A stretch of 64,000 nucleotides of DNA. Source: Agromyces ramosus (GTDB taxonomy: Bacteria > Actinomycetota > Actinomycetes > Actinomycetales > Microbacteriaceae). The translations under genes and the position numbers were made by a program. A model generated the notes under the pieces. The model saw nothing but the letters and a program-made list of their open reading frames with translations, had not been told where the DNA came from and did not search any database. The stretch's first letter is position 1. Every line of letters starts with the position of its first letter. Where the stretch lies: assembly GCF_004216665.1 (NCBI RefSeq), contig NZ_SGWY01000003.1, positions 558,001 to 622,000 of the forward strand, in the 5' to 3' direction. Shown one piece after another: positions 35,448-43,929 of this stretch.

Positions 35448-36131
35448 TCAGACCGACCGGATCCGCTCGCGGCGGCCCGGGATCCCGTTCTCCACGCGCA
35501 CCCACTCGCCGTCGCGCTCGACCTCGTAGGCCCGGAACGCGCACGCGATGCCCTGCGCCGTCATCGGGTCCGCCGAGTCCATCAGCTGGAAGTGCAAATG
35601 CGGCGATGTCGAATTGCCCGTGTGGCCGACGCGGCCGAGCACGTCGCCGACGCGCACCCGCTGCCCGTCGGCAACCGCGACCGTGCCCGGCGCCATGTGC
35701 ACCAGCGCCGCGTACACGTCGCCCGCGCGGAGGATGACGTGGTTGCCCAGGATCGACGGCAGCTTCTCGGGCGAGAAGGTCACGGCGTTCTTGATCATGT
35801 TCGCCAGCTCTCGGGCCGGGTGGATCCACCCCCGCTCGGGCATGCCGTCGACGGCGCGCACGACCTCGGCGTCGAACGGCGCGTGGATGGTCGCGCCCCA
35901 CGCGTACGACTCCCGCGTGCGGCCGCCGACGAGCTCGCCGCGCAGCGAGCTCGCCGGGTGGAAGTGCACGCCCTTGCGCCGGTCGACGATGAGGAAGTCG
36001 TAGGCGTACCGCTGCCCGAGCATGTCGGTGCCGTGGCTCGGCACGCGGTGGGCGGGCGTGGTGACCGCCATCCAGTTCTCACCGCGCAGCGGGAACTCGA
36101 CGATGACCGGGGACTCGAGTGCGTGCTCCAT
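35448..36131 (-). CDS. M23 (LytM) family peptidase-like protein
   Basis: 227 residues. The C-terminal half carries the zinc-peptidase fold: ATIHAPFDAEVVRAVDG, then HVILRAGDVYAALVHMAPG, RVRVGDVLGRVGHTGNSTSPHLHFQLMDS, with the final HxH intact. The first metal ligand region is SHGTDMLGQRYAYDF. There is no signal peptide, so if it is active it is cytoplasmic or exported by other means; many soluble M23 proteins of this type are seen in Actinobacteria. I chose ATG 36131, which begins MEHALESPVIVEFPL. It would otherwise cleave peptidoglycan cross-bridges. Confidence 0.82.
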   Translation of the reverse strand: MEHALESPVIVEFPLRGENWMAVTTPAHRVPSHGTDMLGQRYAYDFLIVDRRKGVHFHPASSLRGELVGGRTRESYAWGATIHAPFDAEVVRAVDGMPERGWIHPARELANMIKNAVTFSPEKLPSILGNHVILRAGDVYAALVHMAPGTVAVADGQRVRVGDVLGRVGHTGNSTSPHLHFQLMDSADPMTAQGIACAFRAYEVERDGEWVRVENGIPGRRERIRSV

Positions 36132-36233
36132 CGAACGCGAGCGTATCGGAGCGCGATCGACCACGCTCGGGTCTCGGTCACGGGCGGCGGATGCCCCGTG
36201 CCGGGTGTCGGCGGCCCGGAGTAGCTTCGGCGC

Positions 36234-37346
36234 ATGACCGCGCTTCAGCCGTTCGAGCTGCACGTGCCCGACGAGACCCTCGACGACCTGCGAGCACGTC
36301 TCGAGCGCACGAGGCTGCTCCCCGATTCTCCGCGCAAGCCTGCCTCTGGCCTCAGCGCCGCCTACCTCCGCGAGCTCGTCGACAGCTGGATCGACTGGGA
36401 CTGGCGCGCCCGCGAGGCGTGGCTCAACCGGCATCCGCAGTTCATCGCCGGGATCGGCGACGCCGACGTGCACTTCGCGCACCTGCGATCGCAGCGAGCG
36501 GATGCCCCGGCGCTGCTCGTCATGCACGGCTGGCCCCACACCTTCGCCCTGCAACTCGACTTCGCCGACATGCTGCCCGACTTCCATGTCGTCGTCGCGA
36601 GCTTGCCGGGCTTCGCGTTCTCGACGCCGTACGCCGAGGGCCCGATGTCCGAGAAGCGCCTGGCGGCCACGATGCACGCGCTCATGACCGAGGTACTCGG
36701 CTACGAACGCTACGTCACCTACGGCGAGGACGTCACGGCCAACGTCAGCGACCTCATCGCGGCGCGATACCCCGATCACGTCGCCGGCATCGTCGCCACG
36801 CACGCGCACTTCCCCACCGGCGACGAGCGTGAGGCGCTCACGGATGCCGCGGAGCGCGCGTTCTTCGACGACCTCGCCGCCCGCCACAGCCCCGACGGCG
36901 CATACGGGCACGTGCAGGCGACCCGGCCCGACACGCTCGCCGTGGGGCTCAACGACTCGCCGGCCGGGCTGCTCGCCTGGCTGGCCGAGAAGCTCGTCGA
37001 GTGGAGCGACACCCCGCCCGGCGACCCGTCGGCGGTCGAGCGGCGCATCTCGCGCGACCGCATCCTCACCGAGGCGATGATCTACTGGGTCACGCAGTCG
37101 ATCGGCTCGTCGTTCCGCCCGTACTACGAGGGTGCCGACCAGCCCGACCCGATCCCGCCTACGTCGGTGCCTGCGGCGGTCCTCATCCAGCGGCACGAGG
37201 CCGGCTACCCCGAATCGCTCGCTCGCGGGCATTACCTCGACCTGCGCGTGTTCGATCGCCTCGACGAGGGCGGGCACTTCACGGTCGCGGAGGTGCCCGA
37301 GGAGATGGCCGCCCGGGTGCGGGAGTTCGTGCGCTCGCTCGGTTGA
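36234..37346 (+). CDS. Epoxide hydrolase, alpha/beta-hydrolase with EHN domain
   Basis: 370 residues. The N-terminal EHN domain is present (LQPFELHVPDETLDDLRARL; SAAYLRELVDSWIDWDWRARE), then the alpha/beta-hydrolase core with the oxyanion loop HGWPHTF. The nucleophile elbow expected as G-x-D-W-G reads TYGEDVTANV, giving Asp in the nucleophile position, and the C-terminal catalytic His is in DEGGHFTVAEVPEE. This is the bacterial microsomal-type epoxide hydrolase layout. It would hydrate epoxides to diols; the natural substrate is unknown. Confidence 0.88.
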   Translation: MTALQPFELHVPDETLDDLRARLERTRLLPDSPRKPASGLSAAYLRELVDSWIDWDWRAREAWLNRHPQFIAGIGDADVHFAHLRSQRADAPALLVMHGWPHTFALQLDFADMLPDFHVVVASLPGFAFSTPYAEGPMSEKRLAATMHALMTEVLGYERYVTYGEDVTANVSDLIAARYPDHVAGIVATHAHFPTGDEREALTDAAERAFFDDLAARHSPDGAYGHVQATRPDTLAVGLNDSPAGLLAWLAEKLVEWSDTPPGDPSAVERRISRDRILTEAMIYWVTQSIGSSFRPYYEGADQPDPIPPTSVPAAVLIQRHEAGYPESLARGHYLDLRVFDRLDEGGHFTVAEVPEEMAARVREFVRSLG

Positions 37347-37380
37347 GGGCACGGAGGTGTTCCGGACGTTCGCGGATCTG

Positions 37381-37534
37381 ACCGCACAACCGCACAACCG
37401 CACAACCGGGCAACGGCACATCCGCCCGACGCACCCGCGCAAACCCGAACCGCACAACCGCACAACCGCACAACCGCACAACCGCGCAACCGCGCAACCG
37501 CGCAACCGCGCAACCGCACAACCGCACAACCGCC
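37381..37534. repeat. Octanucleotide arrays, CCGCACAA / CCGCGCAA type
   Basis: Three to four units of CCGCACAA at 37382-37408, a degenerate stretch, then about eleven units at 37450-37534, of which four in the middle are CCGCGCAA. It begins 34 bp after the epoxide hydrolase stop. Same class as the array at 32736-33002. Confidence 0.88.
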
Positions 37535-37562
37535 GCGACGATGACTCCCGAGGAGTCGCCAC

Positions 37563-37588
37563 CACTTCGCCACTTCGCTACTTCGCCA
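37563..37588. repeat. Short GTGGCGAA-type array in inverse orientation
   Basis: On the minus strand this reads GGTGGCGAAGTAGCGAAGTG, about three units of the GTGGCGAA class seen at 28294 and 58361. It lies 29 bp from the CCGCACAA array in the same gap. Confidence 0.75.
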
Positions 37589-37623
37589 CCGGGATTTCCC
37601 GGGGATGAAGCACTCCCGACCGA

Positions 37624-38271
37624 CTACGCCGCGACCTGGCGCACGGCCCTTGCGAGGTTCGTCACGAGCTCGTCGCGTGTCTGCGCCACCACGTAGGCGG
37701 GCTGGTCGCGCTCGACGCGCCAGCTCTCCGAGAGCGGGCCGATGTTGACCGTGTCGAATCCGAACTGGTCGTAGAGGTCAGTGACGAACTGCGCGGCATC
37801 CGCGAAGTCGCTCGCCGTCGCGAGCGCACGGCGACCGGCGCCGCCTGACGGCCGGCCGTCGGTCGTGATGTCCCTCGCGGTGATGTGGTTGAAGCCCTTG
37901 GCGACGCGGCTCTCGGGCAGGTGCGCCTGCAGCATGCCGGTGACGGTGGCGCGGCCCTCGTCGAGGGCGGGAACGTGGCCGTCGCGCTCCCAGTAGTAGT
38001 TGTTCGTATCGATGACGATCTTGCCGGCGAGCGGCTCGACCGGGATCGACGCGAACGCCTTGAACGGCACGGTCACGACCGCGACATCCGCCGCCGCGGC
38101 CGCCTCTGCCGCCGTCGCTGCACGAGCCCTCGGGCCGAGCTCGGCGACGAGGGCGGCGAGCGTCTCGGGCCCGCGCGAGTTGGCGATGACCACCTCGTAT
38201 CCGTTCGCGATGGCCGCCCGTGCGACCTGGCTGCCGATGTGTCCTGCTCCGATGATTCCCAGTGTGGTCAT
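37624..38271 (-). CDS. NADPH-dependent F420 reductase-like dinucleotide-binding protein
   Basis: 215 residues. A Rossmann fold begins at the N-terminus with IGAGHIGSQVARAA, followed by ANSRGPETLAALV, VVTVPFKAF and DTNNYYWERDGH, the pattern of the F420:NADP oxidoreductase-like family (PF03807). Members reduce F420 or act as NAD(P) dehydrogenases of small molecules; the lack of other F420 genes here leaves the cofactor open. ATG 38271 gives MTTLGIIGAG with no upstream extension. Single-gene unit. Confidence 0.8.
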   Translation of the reverse strand: MTTLGIIGAGHIGSQVARAAIANGYEVVIANSRGPETLAALVAELGPRARAATAAEAAAAADVAVVTVPFKAFASIPVEPLAGKIVIDTNNYYWERDGHVPALDEGRATVTGMLQAHLPESRVAKGFNHITARDITTDGRPSGGAGRRALATASDFADAAQFVTDLYDQFGFDTVNIGPLSESWRVERDQPAYVVAQTRDELVTNLARAVRQVAA

Positions 38272-38461
38272 GGTGGGGCCAACCGGATGGCGCGGCCGAA
38301 TGTTCCCGGGCCCCTGCGACGCGCCGCCCGGTGCGACACGCCGATTGCAGCCGGCACCCCGCATACGGGGGCCTTTCGCGGCATCCGTCGCCGATGGGAC
38401 GCTCGACCGACGCCAGCCACCCCGCCCCATCCTGCGCACTCTCGACGTGAAGGCCACACCG

Positions 38462-39160
38462 ATGTCGGCACCGCAACCCGGAGCACCGAGCGATCCCGCG
38501 ACGATGACGGGAGCGCCGGCGCCGCCCCGCTGGGTCGCCGCCCTCGCGTGGACCTCGCTCGTCCTCGGCATCGTCGCCCTGCTCGGCTCGCTCAACATGT
38601 TCCTGCCCGATCCGCGCGACATGCTGGTGCGTGCCGTGATCGGCGGAATCGGCCTCGCGGCGGCGATCGTCGCCATCGTGCGCTTCCGGCGCACCGGACG
38701 GCCGGCCCCTCCGATCGGCATCGCCGGGCTGGTGGTGTCGAGCCTCGCGCTCGTCGTCACGGTGCTCACGCTGCTGCAGTTCGCCTTCTTCTTCGTCTTC
38801 GCCGAACGACTCGAGCCGCCAGCGGAGCCCGTCTCGAGCTCCCAGGCGGCGGCCGAGCAGGCGGCCACGGAGCGGGAGTTCGCGGAGATCGCGCGCACCT
38901 CGGCCGCCATGCTCGAGGAGGTGCGCCTGCCCGACGGCAGCTACCCGACCCGGCTCGCGGTCACCACCGATGAGCGCCAGCTCATCTCGCCCGACGGCGT
39001 GGTGATCGCCGACCTCCCGTTCGGCACGTCCGTGAACTACGCGGTGTACGTCGATGCGACCCAGTACCAGCTGCTGCTGTTCGGTCCGAACGGCACGCGG
39101 GCGGAGGTCGACTCGGAGGACGGGATCACCGTCGAGCACGTCCCCTACGCGAGTTGGTGA
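38462..39160 (+). CDS. Membrane protein with extracytoplasmic C-terminal domain
   Basis: 232 residues. A Pro/Ala-rich N-terminus precedes three hydrophobic segments (WVAALAWTSLVLGIVALLG; MLVRAVIGGIGLAAAIVAIV; IGIAGLVVSSLALVVTVLTLL), followed by an alanine/glutamate-rich helix and a globular end of about 85 residues (LPDGSYPTRLAVTTDERQLIS) resembling pilin-like or type-IV-like extracytoplasmic domains. Family not recognised. ATG 38462 has AAGG 8 bases upstream; a GTG at 38447 is a possible alternative. Confidence 0.7.
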   Translation: MSAPQPGAPSDPATMTGAPAPPRWVAALAWTSLVLGIVALLGSLNMFLPDPRDMLVRAVIGGIGLAAAIVAIVRFRRTGRPAPPIGIAGLVVSSLALVVTVLTLLQFAFFFVFAERLEPPAEPVSSSQAAAEQAATEREFAEIARTSAAMLEEVRLPDGSYPTRLAVTTDERQLISPDGVVIADLPFGTSVNYAVYVDATQYQLLLFGPNGTRAEVDSEDGITVEHVPYASW

Positions 39161-39255
39161 GGGCCGGGCGTTCGTCGCCCTGACGGGTGCCCCATCGTTG
39201 TGCGCGATCGACAACAGGGTCGCCTCGTCCGCTCGGGCCGAGCAGGATCGACTTC

Positions 39256-39714
39256 ATGCGCATGAGTCCCCGACGCCTCGCCACGGGCATGAGCCTGTGG
39301 GCCCCGAACCTGTTCAGCGGCATCCGCGTGAAGCGCTTCGCGCCAGACTGGACGAGCGCGACCGTCGAGCTGCACGTGAACGTCTTCACCCGCAACTACG
39401 TGAAGACCGCGTTCGGCGGGTCGATGTCGGCGATGACCGATCCGTACTACTTCATGCTGGTGAAGCACCAGCTGGGCCGCGACTACCTGGTGTGGGACAC
39501 GCGGGGTGAGATCGAGTTCGTGAAGCCCGGCCGCGGCGTGCTGACCGCGCACTTCGAGGTGCCGGCCGCCAAGGCCGAGGAGCTGCGCGAGCGCGCCGAG
39601 GGCGGCGCGAAGGTGCTCGAGTGGTTCGAGACGTCGATCACCGACCGCGACGGCGACGTCGTCGCCCGCGTGCGCCGCGAGGTGTACGTGCGCGAGAAGC
39701 GCCGGGCTGCGTAA
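39256..39714 (+). CDS. DUF4442 hotdog-fold protein
   Basis: 152 residues with the layout of DUF4442, a hotdog-fold group related to acyl-CoA thioesterases: NYVKTAFGGSMSAMTDPYYF in the position of the conserved helix, and a long central strand region. A catalytic role on acyl thioesters is inferred from fold only. Two ATGs (39256, 39262) are usable; AGGA upstream fits the first. Converges on the TetR gene with a 9-bp gap. Confidence 0.78.
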   Translation: MRMSPRRLATGMSLWAPNLFSGIRVKRFAPDWTSATVELHVNVFTRNYVKTAFGGSMSAMTDPYYFMLVKHQLGRDYLVWDTRGEIEFVKPGRGVLTAHFEVPAAKAEELRERAEGGAKVLEWFETSITDRDGDVVARVRREVYVREKRRAA

Positions 39715-39723
39715 TCCCTCGAG

Positions 39724-40275
39724 TCATCCGCCGGGCGGCGGAAGCAGCCGCCCCAGCTGGCCGCCCGATGGCACGATCGACGGGTCGACCAGCCAGATCA
39801 CGGCGAGGCCGTTGACGAGCGCGAAGTAGTAGGCGGCGAGCGCCCGTCGCTCGCCGTCATCGAGCGACGGCAACGCGTCGGCGAGCAGGTCGGCGATGCC
39901 GCTGATCGCGGCGCCCTGGGCCATGCGAAGCCGCTCGGCGACCACCGGGATCCGGTCGATCTGGGCGAGGTTCTCCATGCTGGCCGCGAGCAGCTCCCGT
40001 TCGTCGCCGAAGGCCGCGAGCGACTCGTCCCAGATCCGCCCGAGCAGCTCGGCCCTCGGCGCCCCGCGCAGCGCGACGTCGAGCGCATCGCCGATCTGGA
40101 TGCCGGTGCCGAGCAGCGCCTCGGCCATCAGCGCCTCCTTACTGCCGAAGTGGTAGCCGATCGCCGCGAGGCTCACGCCGGCGGCACCCGCGATGTCGCG
40201 CGCGGTCGTTCGCGCGTATCCCTTCTCGATGATGCAGCGCCGCGCGCCGTCCAGGAGGTCCTCGCGATTGCCCAT
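39724..40275 (-). CDS. TetR-family repressor
   Basis: 183 residues. The N-terminal helix-turn-helix is clear (YARTTARDIAGAAGVSLAAIGYHFGSKEALM, residues 20-50), and the C-terminal ligand domain is variable and helical. It is divergent from the flavin monooxygenase gene, with 105 bp between that contain two short palindromes, so it most likely represses the monooxygenase and itself until a substrate-like ligand binds. Confidence 0.93.
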   Translation of the reverse strand: MGNREDLLDGARRCIIEKGYARTTARDIAGAAGVSLAAIGYHFGSKEALMAEALLGTGIQIGDALDVALRGAPRAELLGRIWDESLAAFGDERELLAASMENLAQIDRIPVVAERLRMAQGAAISGIADLLADALPSLDDGERRALAAYYFALVNGLAVIWLVDPSIVPSGGQLGRLLPPPGG

Positions 40276-40299
40276 GCACCGAGCCTAGTCCATGTTCAC

Positions 40300-40322
40300 A
40301 CATATGTATTAGACATTTGTCT
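40300..40322. promoter_or_regulatory. Probable TetR operator
   Basis: ACATATGT (40300-40307), a perfect 8-bp palindrome, is followed by AGACA-TT-TGTCT (40311-40322), a 5-bp-arm inverted repeat, in the AT-rich centre of the divergent promoter region. The position suits a repressor controlling both genes. Confidence 0.55.
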
Positions 40323-40380
40323 CATACGCCCGTACCATCGATTTCGGCCGCAGACGCGGCGACCGGCTCGAGGAGGAATC

Positions 40381-41580
40381 ATGAAGGTACTCATCACAGG
40401 TGGAGGCATCGCCGGCCTCGCCGCGGCCCATGCTCTCGCCGGCGGTGGCCACGACGTGACGATCGTCGAGCTCGCACCCGACCTGCGTCCGGGTGGGCAG
40501 TTGGTCGACCTGCGCGGCACCTCGCGCGAGGCCGCCGACCGGATGGGCCTGCTCGAGCCCATCCGGGCGGCGCAGCTCCCACAGCGGGGCATGCGCTACG
40601 TCGACGACCGCGGACGCACGCTCGCCGAGCTCGGCGTCGAGATGTTCGGCGGACAGGGCCCGGTGGCCGACCTCGAGATCCTGCGCGGCGACCTCACCCG
40701 TGTGCTCTTCGACCTCGTCGCCGGACGCGTCGAGGTGCGGTTCGGCAACTCGATCGCCGCGCTCGCTCCCGACGATCGCGGCGTCGATGTCACGTTCGAG
40801 CAGGGATCACCCGAGCGGTTCGACCTCGTCGTCGCCGCCGACGGACTGCACTCGCGGGTCCGGCGCCTCGTATGGGGCCCGGAGGCCGACTACGTGCGAG
40901 CGCTCGGCGGCATCACCTCGTTCTTCGACGTTCCGGAGCCCGAGCCGCTCGACGGCTGGTCGCTCATGGACATCCTGCCCGGTCGCCGCATGGTGCTGAT
41001 CCGACCGGATGCCGCGCCCGGGCGCTCCAAGGCGATCCTGACGTGGTTCGGCGACCACCGCCTCCCCGATCGCCACGACGTCGAGGCTCAGCAGGACCTC
41101 GTGCGGTCGGGGCTCGCCGACGGCGTCTGGCACCTCCCGGCGCTCTCGGCTGCACTCGACACCACGAGCGAGTTCTACTTCGACGCACTCGTGCAGGTGC
41201 ACATGCCCGAGCTCTCGCGCGGCCGGGTCGTGCTGCTCGGCGACGCCGGTTACTGCACCTCGCCGCTGAGCGGCCAGGGCACCGCGCTCGCGCTCATCGG
41301 CGCGTACGTGCTCGCGAACGAGCTGGGCCGCCGGCCCGAGGCCGACGTCGTCGACGCACTGCGTGCGTACGAGCGGAACCTCGCCCCGCACATCGAGGCG
41401 GGACGCGAGCTTCCGCCGGGGTCGGGGTCGTTCGCGACGCCGAAGTCCCGCCTGGGCATCCGCGTCCTGCACGCCTACATCCGGGCGTCAGCGCGCAAGC
41501 CGCTCCTCACGCTCGTCGAGAAGGCGATGAGCAGCCGCCACGACGTGCCGCTGCCCGCGTACGACACGGTGGCGGTGTGA
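40381..41580 (+). CDS. FAD-dependent aromatic monooxygenase (PHBH-like)
   Basis: 399 residues. Dinucleotide-binding GGGIAGLAAAHALAGGGHDV near the N-terminus, the DG motif VVAADGLHSRVRRLV near residues 155-170, and GDAGYCTSPLSGQGTALALIG around 285-305 are the three FAD motifs of group A flavin monooxygenases. They hydroxylate aromatic or polyketide rings using NAD(P)H. AGGAGG is 4 bases before ATG 40381. Its divergent TetR neighbour probably controls it, a common arrangement for resistance or xenobiotic monooxygenases such as TetX-like enzymes. Confidence 0.9.
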   Translation: MKVLITGGGIAGLAAAHALAGGGHDVTIVELAPDLRPGGQLVDLRGTSREAADRMGLLEPIRAAQLPQRGMRYVDDRGRTLAELGVEMFGGQGPVADLEILRGDLTRVLFDLVAGRVEVRFGNSIAALAPDDRGVDVTFEQGSPERFDLVVAADGLHSRVRRLVWGPEADYVRALGGITSFFDVPEPEPLDGWSLMDILPGRRMVLIRPDAAPGRSKAILTWFGDHRLPDRHDVEAQQDLVRSGLADGVWHLPALSAALDTTSEFYFDALVQVHMPELSRGRVVLLGDAGYCTSPLSGQGTALALIGAYVLANELGRRPEADVVDALRAYERNLAPHIEAGRELPPGSGSFATPKSRLGIRVLHAYIRASARKPLLTLVEKAMSSRHDVPLPAYDTVAV

Positions 41581-41603
41581 GCGGATGCGGCGGCGAGACG
41601 GGT

Positions 41604-41637
41604 GGATGCCGCGGGCGACGACTCGCCCGCGGCATCC
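41604..41637. terminator. Strong bidirectional hairpin made of the GGATGCC word
   Basis: A perfect 15-bp stem, GGATGCCGCGGGCGA (41604-41618) with TCGCCCGCGGCATCC (41623-41637), loop CGAC, between two convergent genes ending at 41580 and 41645. Confidence 0.85.
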
Positions 41638-41644
41638 GCACCGC

Positions 41645-42196
41645 TCAGTGCTGCACGTCGTAGACGTACTTGACGACCCCGTTCGGGTACGCCTCGTGCT
41701 CGACGAGCTGGAGCTTGCCGTTCTCGCGTCCGTTGAAGAGGCGCTTGCCCTCGCCAAGGGTAACCGGGAAGACGAGGAGGTGGTAGCGGTCGACGAGCCC
41801 GGCCTCGGCCAGGCCCTGCGCGAGGGTCGGGCTGCCGTGCACGAGGATGTTGCCGCCGTCGCCCTGCTTGAGCTCGGCGACCTCGTCGATCGACCGCAGC
41901 ACCGAGGTGTTGTTCCACTCGGGGTCGCTCAGCGTGGTGGACACGACGTACTTCGGCATCGCGTTGTACTCCGCGAACTCCTCCATGGTCGGCCACACGG
42001 GCGCGAACTCGTCGTAGCTCACGCGGCCGATGAGCATGGCGCCCGCCTCGACCTGCTCGCGGCCCTTGATCTCGTAGGCCTCCTCGACGAACGGGACCTC
42101 CTTGAACGTCCAGCCCGCCCGCGGGTGGTCGCCGCCGCCGGGCGAGTCGACGACGCCGTCGAGGCTGATGAATTCGGTGACGATGAGGGTGCGCAT
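41645..42196 (-). CDS. Dihydrofolate reductase-family protein (RibD C-terminal type)
   Basis: 183 residues, beginning LIVTEFISLDGVVDSPGGGDH, then LIGRVSYDEFAPVWP, KYVVSTTLSDPEWNNTSVL, ILVHGSPTLAQGL and LFPVTLGEGKRLF, all characteristic of the widespread DHFR-like reductases related to the C-terminal domain of RibD. They are not the essential folate enzyme; true substrates are unknown. AGGAG lies 4 bases before ATG 42196. Confidence 0.87.
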   Translation of the reverse strand: MRTLIVTEFISLDGVVDSPGGGDHPRAGWTFKEVPFVEEAYEIKGREQVEAGAMLIGRVSYDEFAPVWPTMEEFAEYNAMPKYVVSTTLSDPEWNNTSVLRSIDEVAELKQGDGGNILVHGSPTLAQGLAEAGLVDRYHLLVFPVTLGEGKRLFNGRENGKLQLVEHEAYPNGVVKYVYDVQH

Positions 42197-42325
42197 GACG
42201 ATCTCCTGTGTTCTCCGAGCCGGTGTCTCCGTCTCATTCTGGACGTCGAACGGGGGCGACGCCCGATCGACATCGGCGCCCGGATTCGGGCGTAGCGTGG
42301 AACCCGTGATGCCCGGAGGACCGAC

Positions 42326-43393
42326 ATGACCGATCGCACGACCCAGCTCACCGCGATGCTCGGCATCGACCAGCCGATCGTGCTCGGGCCGTTCGGCGGG
42401 CTGTCGTCGGTCGAGCTCACGGCAGCGGTGAGCGAGCTCGGCGGGCTCGGGTCGTTCGGGTTGTACGGGTACGACGCCGACCGCATCGCCGAGGCGGTGG
42501 CGGCGATCCGCGCCGCGACGAGCCGTCCGTACAACCTCAACGTGTGGCTGCCGCTGACGGATGCCCCGACGGATGCCCCGCTCGCACCGAGCGCCTACGA
42601 GGCATCCGTCGACGCCCTCCGTCCGTACTTCGACGAGGTCGGACGGGCCGCGCCCGAGGAACCGCCCGCCGCCTACCTCCCATCGTTCGAGGAGCAGTGG
42701 GATGCCGTCCTCGCGGCGCGACCCGCCGTGGCGAGCTTCGTGTTCGGCGTGCCGCCCGCCGACGTCGTCGAGGGTGCGCGGGCCCGCGGCATCCGCCTCG
42801 TGGGCACGGCCACGTCGGTCGACGAGGCCGTCGCGCTCGAGCAGGGCGGGGTGGATGCGATCGTCGCCACCGGGCTCGAGGCCGGCGGGCATCGCGTGTC
42901 GTTCCTGCGGCAGCCCGAGCAGTCGCTCATCGGGTCGATCTCGCTGATTCCGCAGGTCGTCGACGCGGTGTCCGTGCCCGTGATCGCCGCCGGCGGGATC
43001 GCCGATCGGCGCGGGGTCGCGGCGGCGCTGGCCCTCGGCGCGGCCGGCGTACAGGTGGGCACGGCGTTTCTGCGCACCCGGCAGTCGGCCACCAACGAGG
43101 CGCACCGCGCGGCGATCGGGGCGACCGCGGCGCACGAGACCGTCCTCACGCGTGCGATGAGCGGGCGACTCGCACGAGGCGCGCGGAACCGCGTCGTACG
43201 GGAGATCGAGGACGGCGGCGTGATCGCGCCGTTCCCGGTGCAGAACTGGCTGACCGGCCGGTTCCGCGCGGAGGCCGTGCGCCAGGGCCGCGGCGAGCTG
43301 CAGTCGCTCTGGATGGGGCAGTCGGCGCCCCTGACGGTGCACGACGACGTGCGGGACGTGTACGCGGAGCTCGCGGCGGGCCTTCCGGGCTGA
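42326..43393 (+). CDS. Nitronate monooxygenase (2-nitropropane dioxygenase family)
   Basis: 355 residues of flavin-dependent TIM barrel. QPIVLGPFGGLSSVELTAAVSELGGLGS at the N-terminus, GLEAGGHR in the centre (FMN and catalytic His region), VIAAGGIADRRGVAAALALGAAGVQVGTAFL towards the end are the family signatures. It would oxidise alkyl nitronates, for example 3-nitropropionate, and so detoxify them. Divergent from the DHFR-like gene with 129 bp between. Confidence 0.9.
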   Translation: MTDRTTQLTAMLGIDQPIVLGPFGGLSSVELTAAVSELGGLGSFGLYGYDADRIAEAVAAIRAATSRPYNLNVWLPLTDAPTDAPLAPSAYEASVDALRPYFDEVGRAAPEEPPAAYLPSFEEQWDAVLAARPAVASFVFGVPPADVVEGARARGIRLVGTATSVDEAVALEQGGVDAIVATGLEAGGHRVSFLRQPEQSLIGSISLIPQVVDAVSVPVIAAGGIADRRGVAAALALGAAGVQVGTAFLRTRQSATNEAHRAAIGATAAHETVLTRAMSGRLARGARNRVVREIEDGGVIAPFPVQNWLTGRFRAEAVRQGRGELQSLWMGQSAPLTVHDDVRDVYAELAAGLPG

Positions 43394-43929
43394 GCCCCGC
43401 GAGGCGCGCGAGCGAAGCGATGCGTCGCGGCGCGCCAAGTTCGTGGCGCCTGTCGGGCTGAACTCGGCGAGGCGGATCGACCGGAGGCGGTGCGTCGCAA
43501 TGCTCGCGCGTGCGGGCGCGCCCCCACGACTCCCGGACACGTCGTCCCCGAGATATCCGGTACCGAAGTACCGAGGTACCGACGGTTTCGAAGAGAAGTA
43601 AAGAAGTCGACGAAGTGCCGAAGCAGGCGGAGTGGAGAGGTCGAAGAAGTGGAGAAGCGGAGAAGTGGAGAAGTGGAGAAGTGGAAAAGTAGAAAAGCAG
43701 AAAAGTAGAAAAGTAGAAGAGTTCTGCGGAGGGCAACTGCCGATGCCGACGTGCTTCCGCGTTCTGCGGTCGCGATGGTCCGCAGGCGCGCGCGATGCGA
43801 GCGGTCAGCGCAGTGCGCTCGGCGCGGGCGGTCGGGCGGCGCGCTCGGCGCGGGCGGTCCGGCGGACCGCGCGCGTGCAGTGCCGTCAGTGGCAGGGCGC
43901 CGGCGGTCAGGCGCGGGCGATCGGGCCGG
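43394..43929. other. 536-bp intergenic region with repeats, no gene
   Basis: 43394-43500 contains two related pieces (around 43387-43430 and 43458-43498) sharing GGGCTGA, CGAGGCG and TGCGTCGC, probably a local duplication. Then come octamer arrays (43559-43722) and, at 43815-43833 and 43841-43859, a 19-bp direct repeat GCGCTCGGCGCGGGCGGTC with a 26-bp step. I see no coding potential beyond frames opened by the repeats. Confidence 0.6.
43559..43722. repeat. Octanucleotide arrays, GTACCGAA then GTGGAGAA / GTAGAAAA types
   Basis: GTACCGAA-type units at 43559-43583, a degenerate part with GAAGTGCCGAAG and GAAGTCGACGAAG, then about eleven purine-rich units (GTGGAGAA four times, then GTGGAAAA, GTAGAAAA, GCAGAAAA, GTAGAAAA twice) ending in AGAAGAG. 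The array drifts gradually from one unit to the next along its length. Confidence 0.88.
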
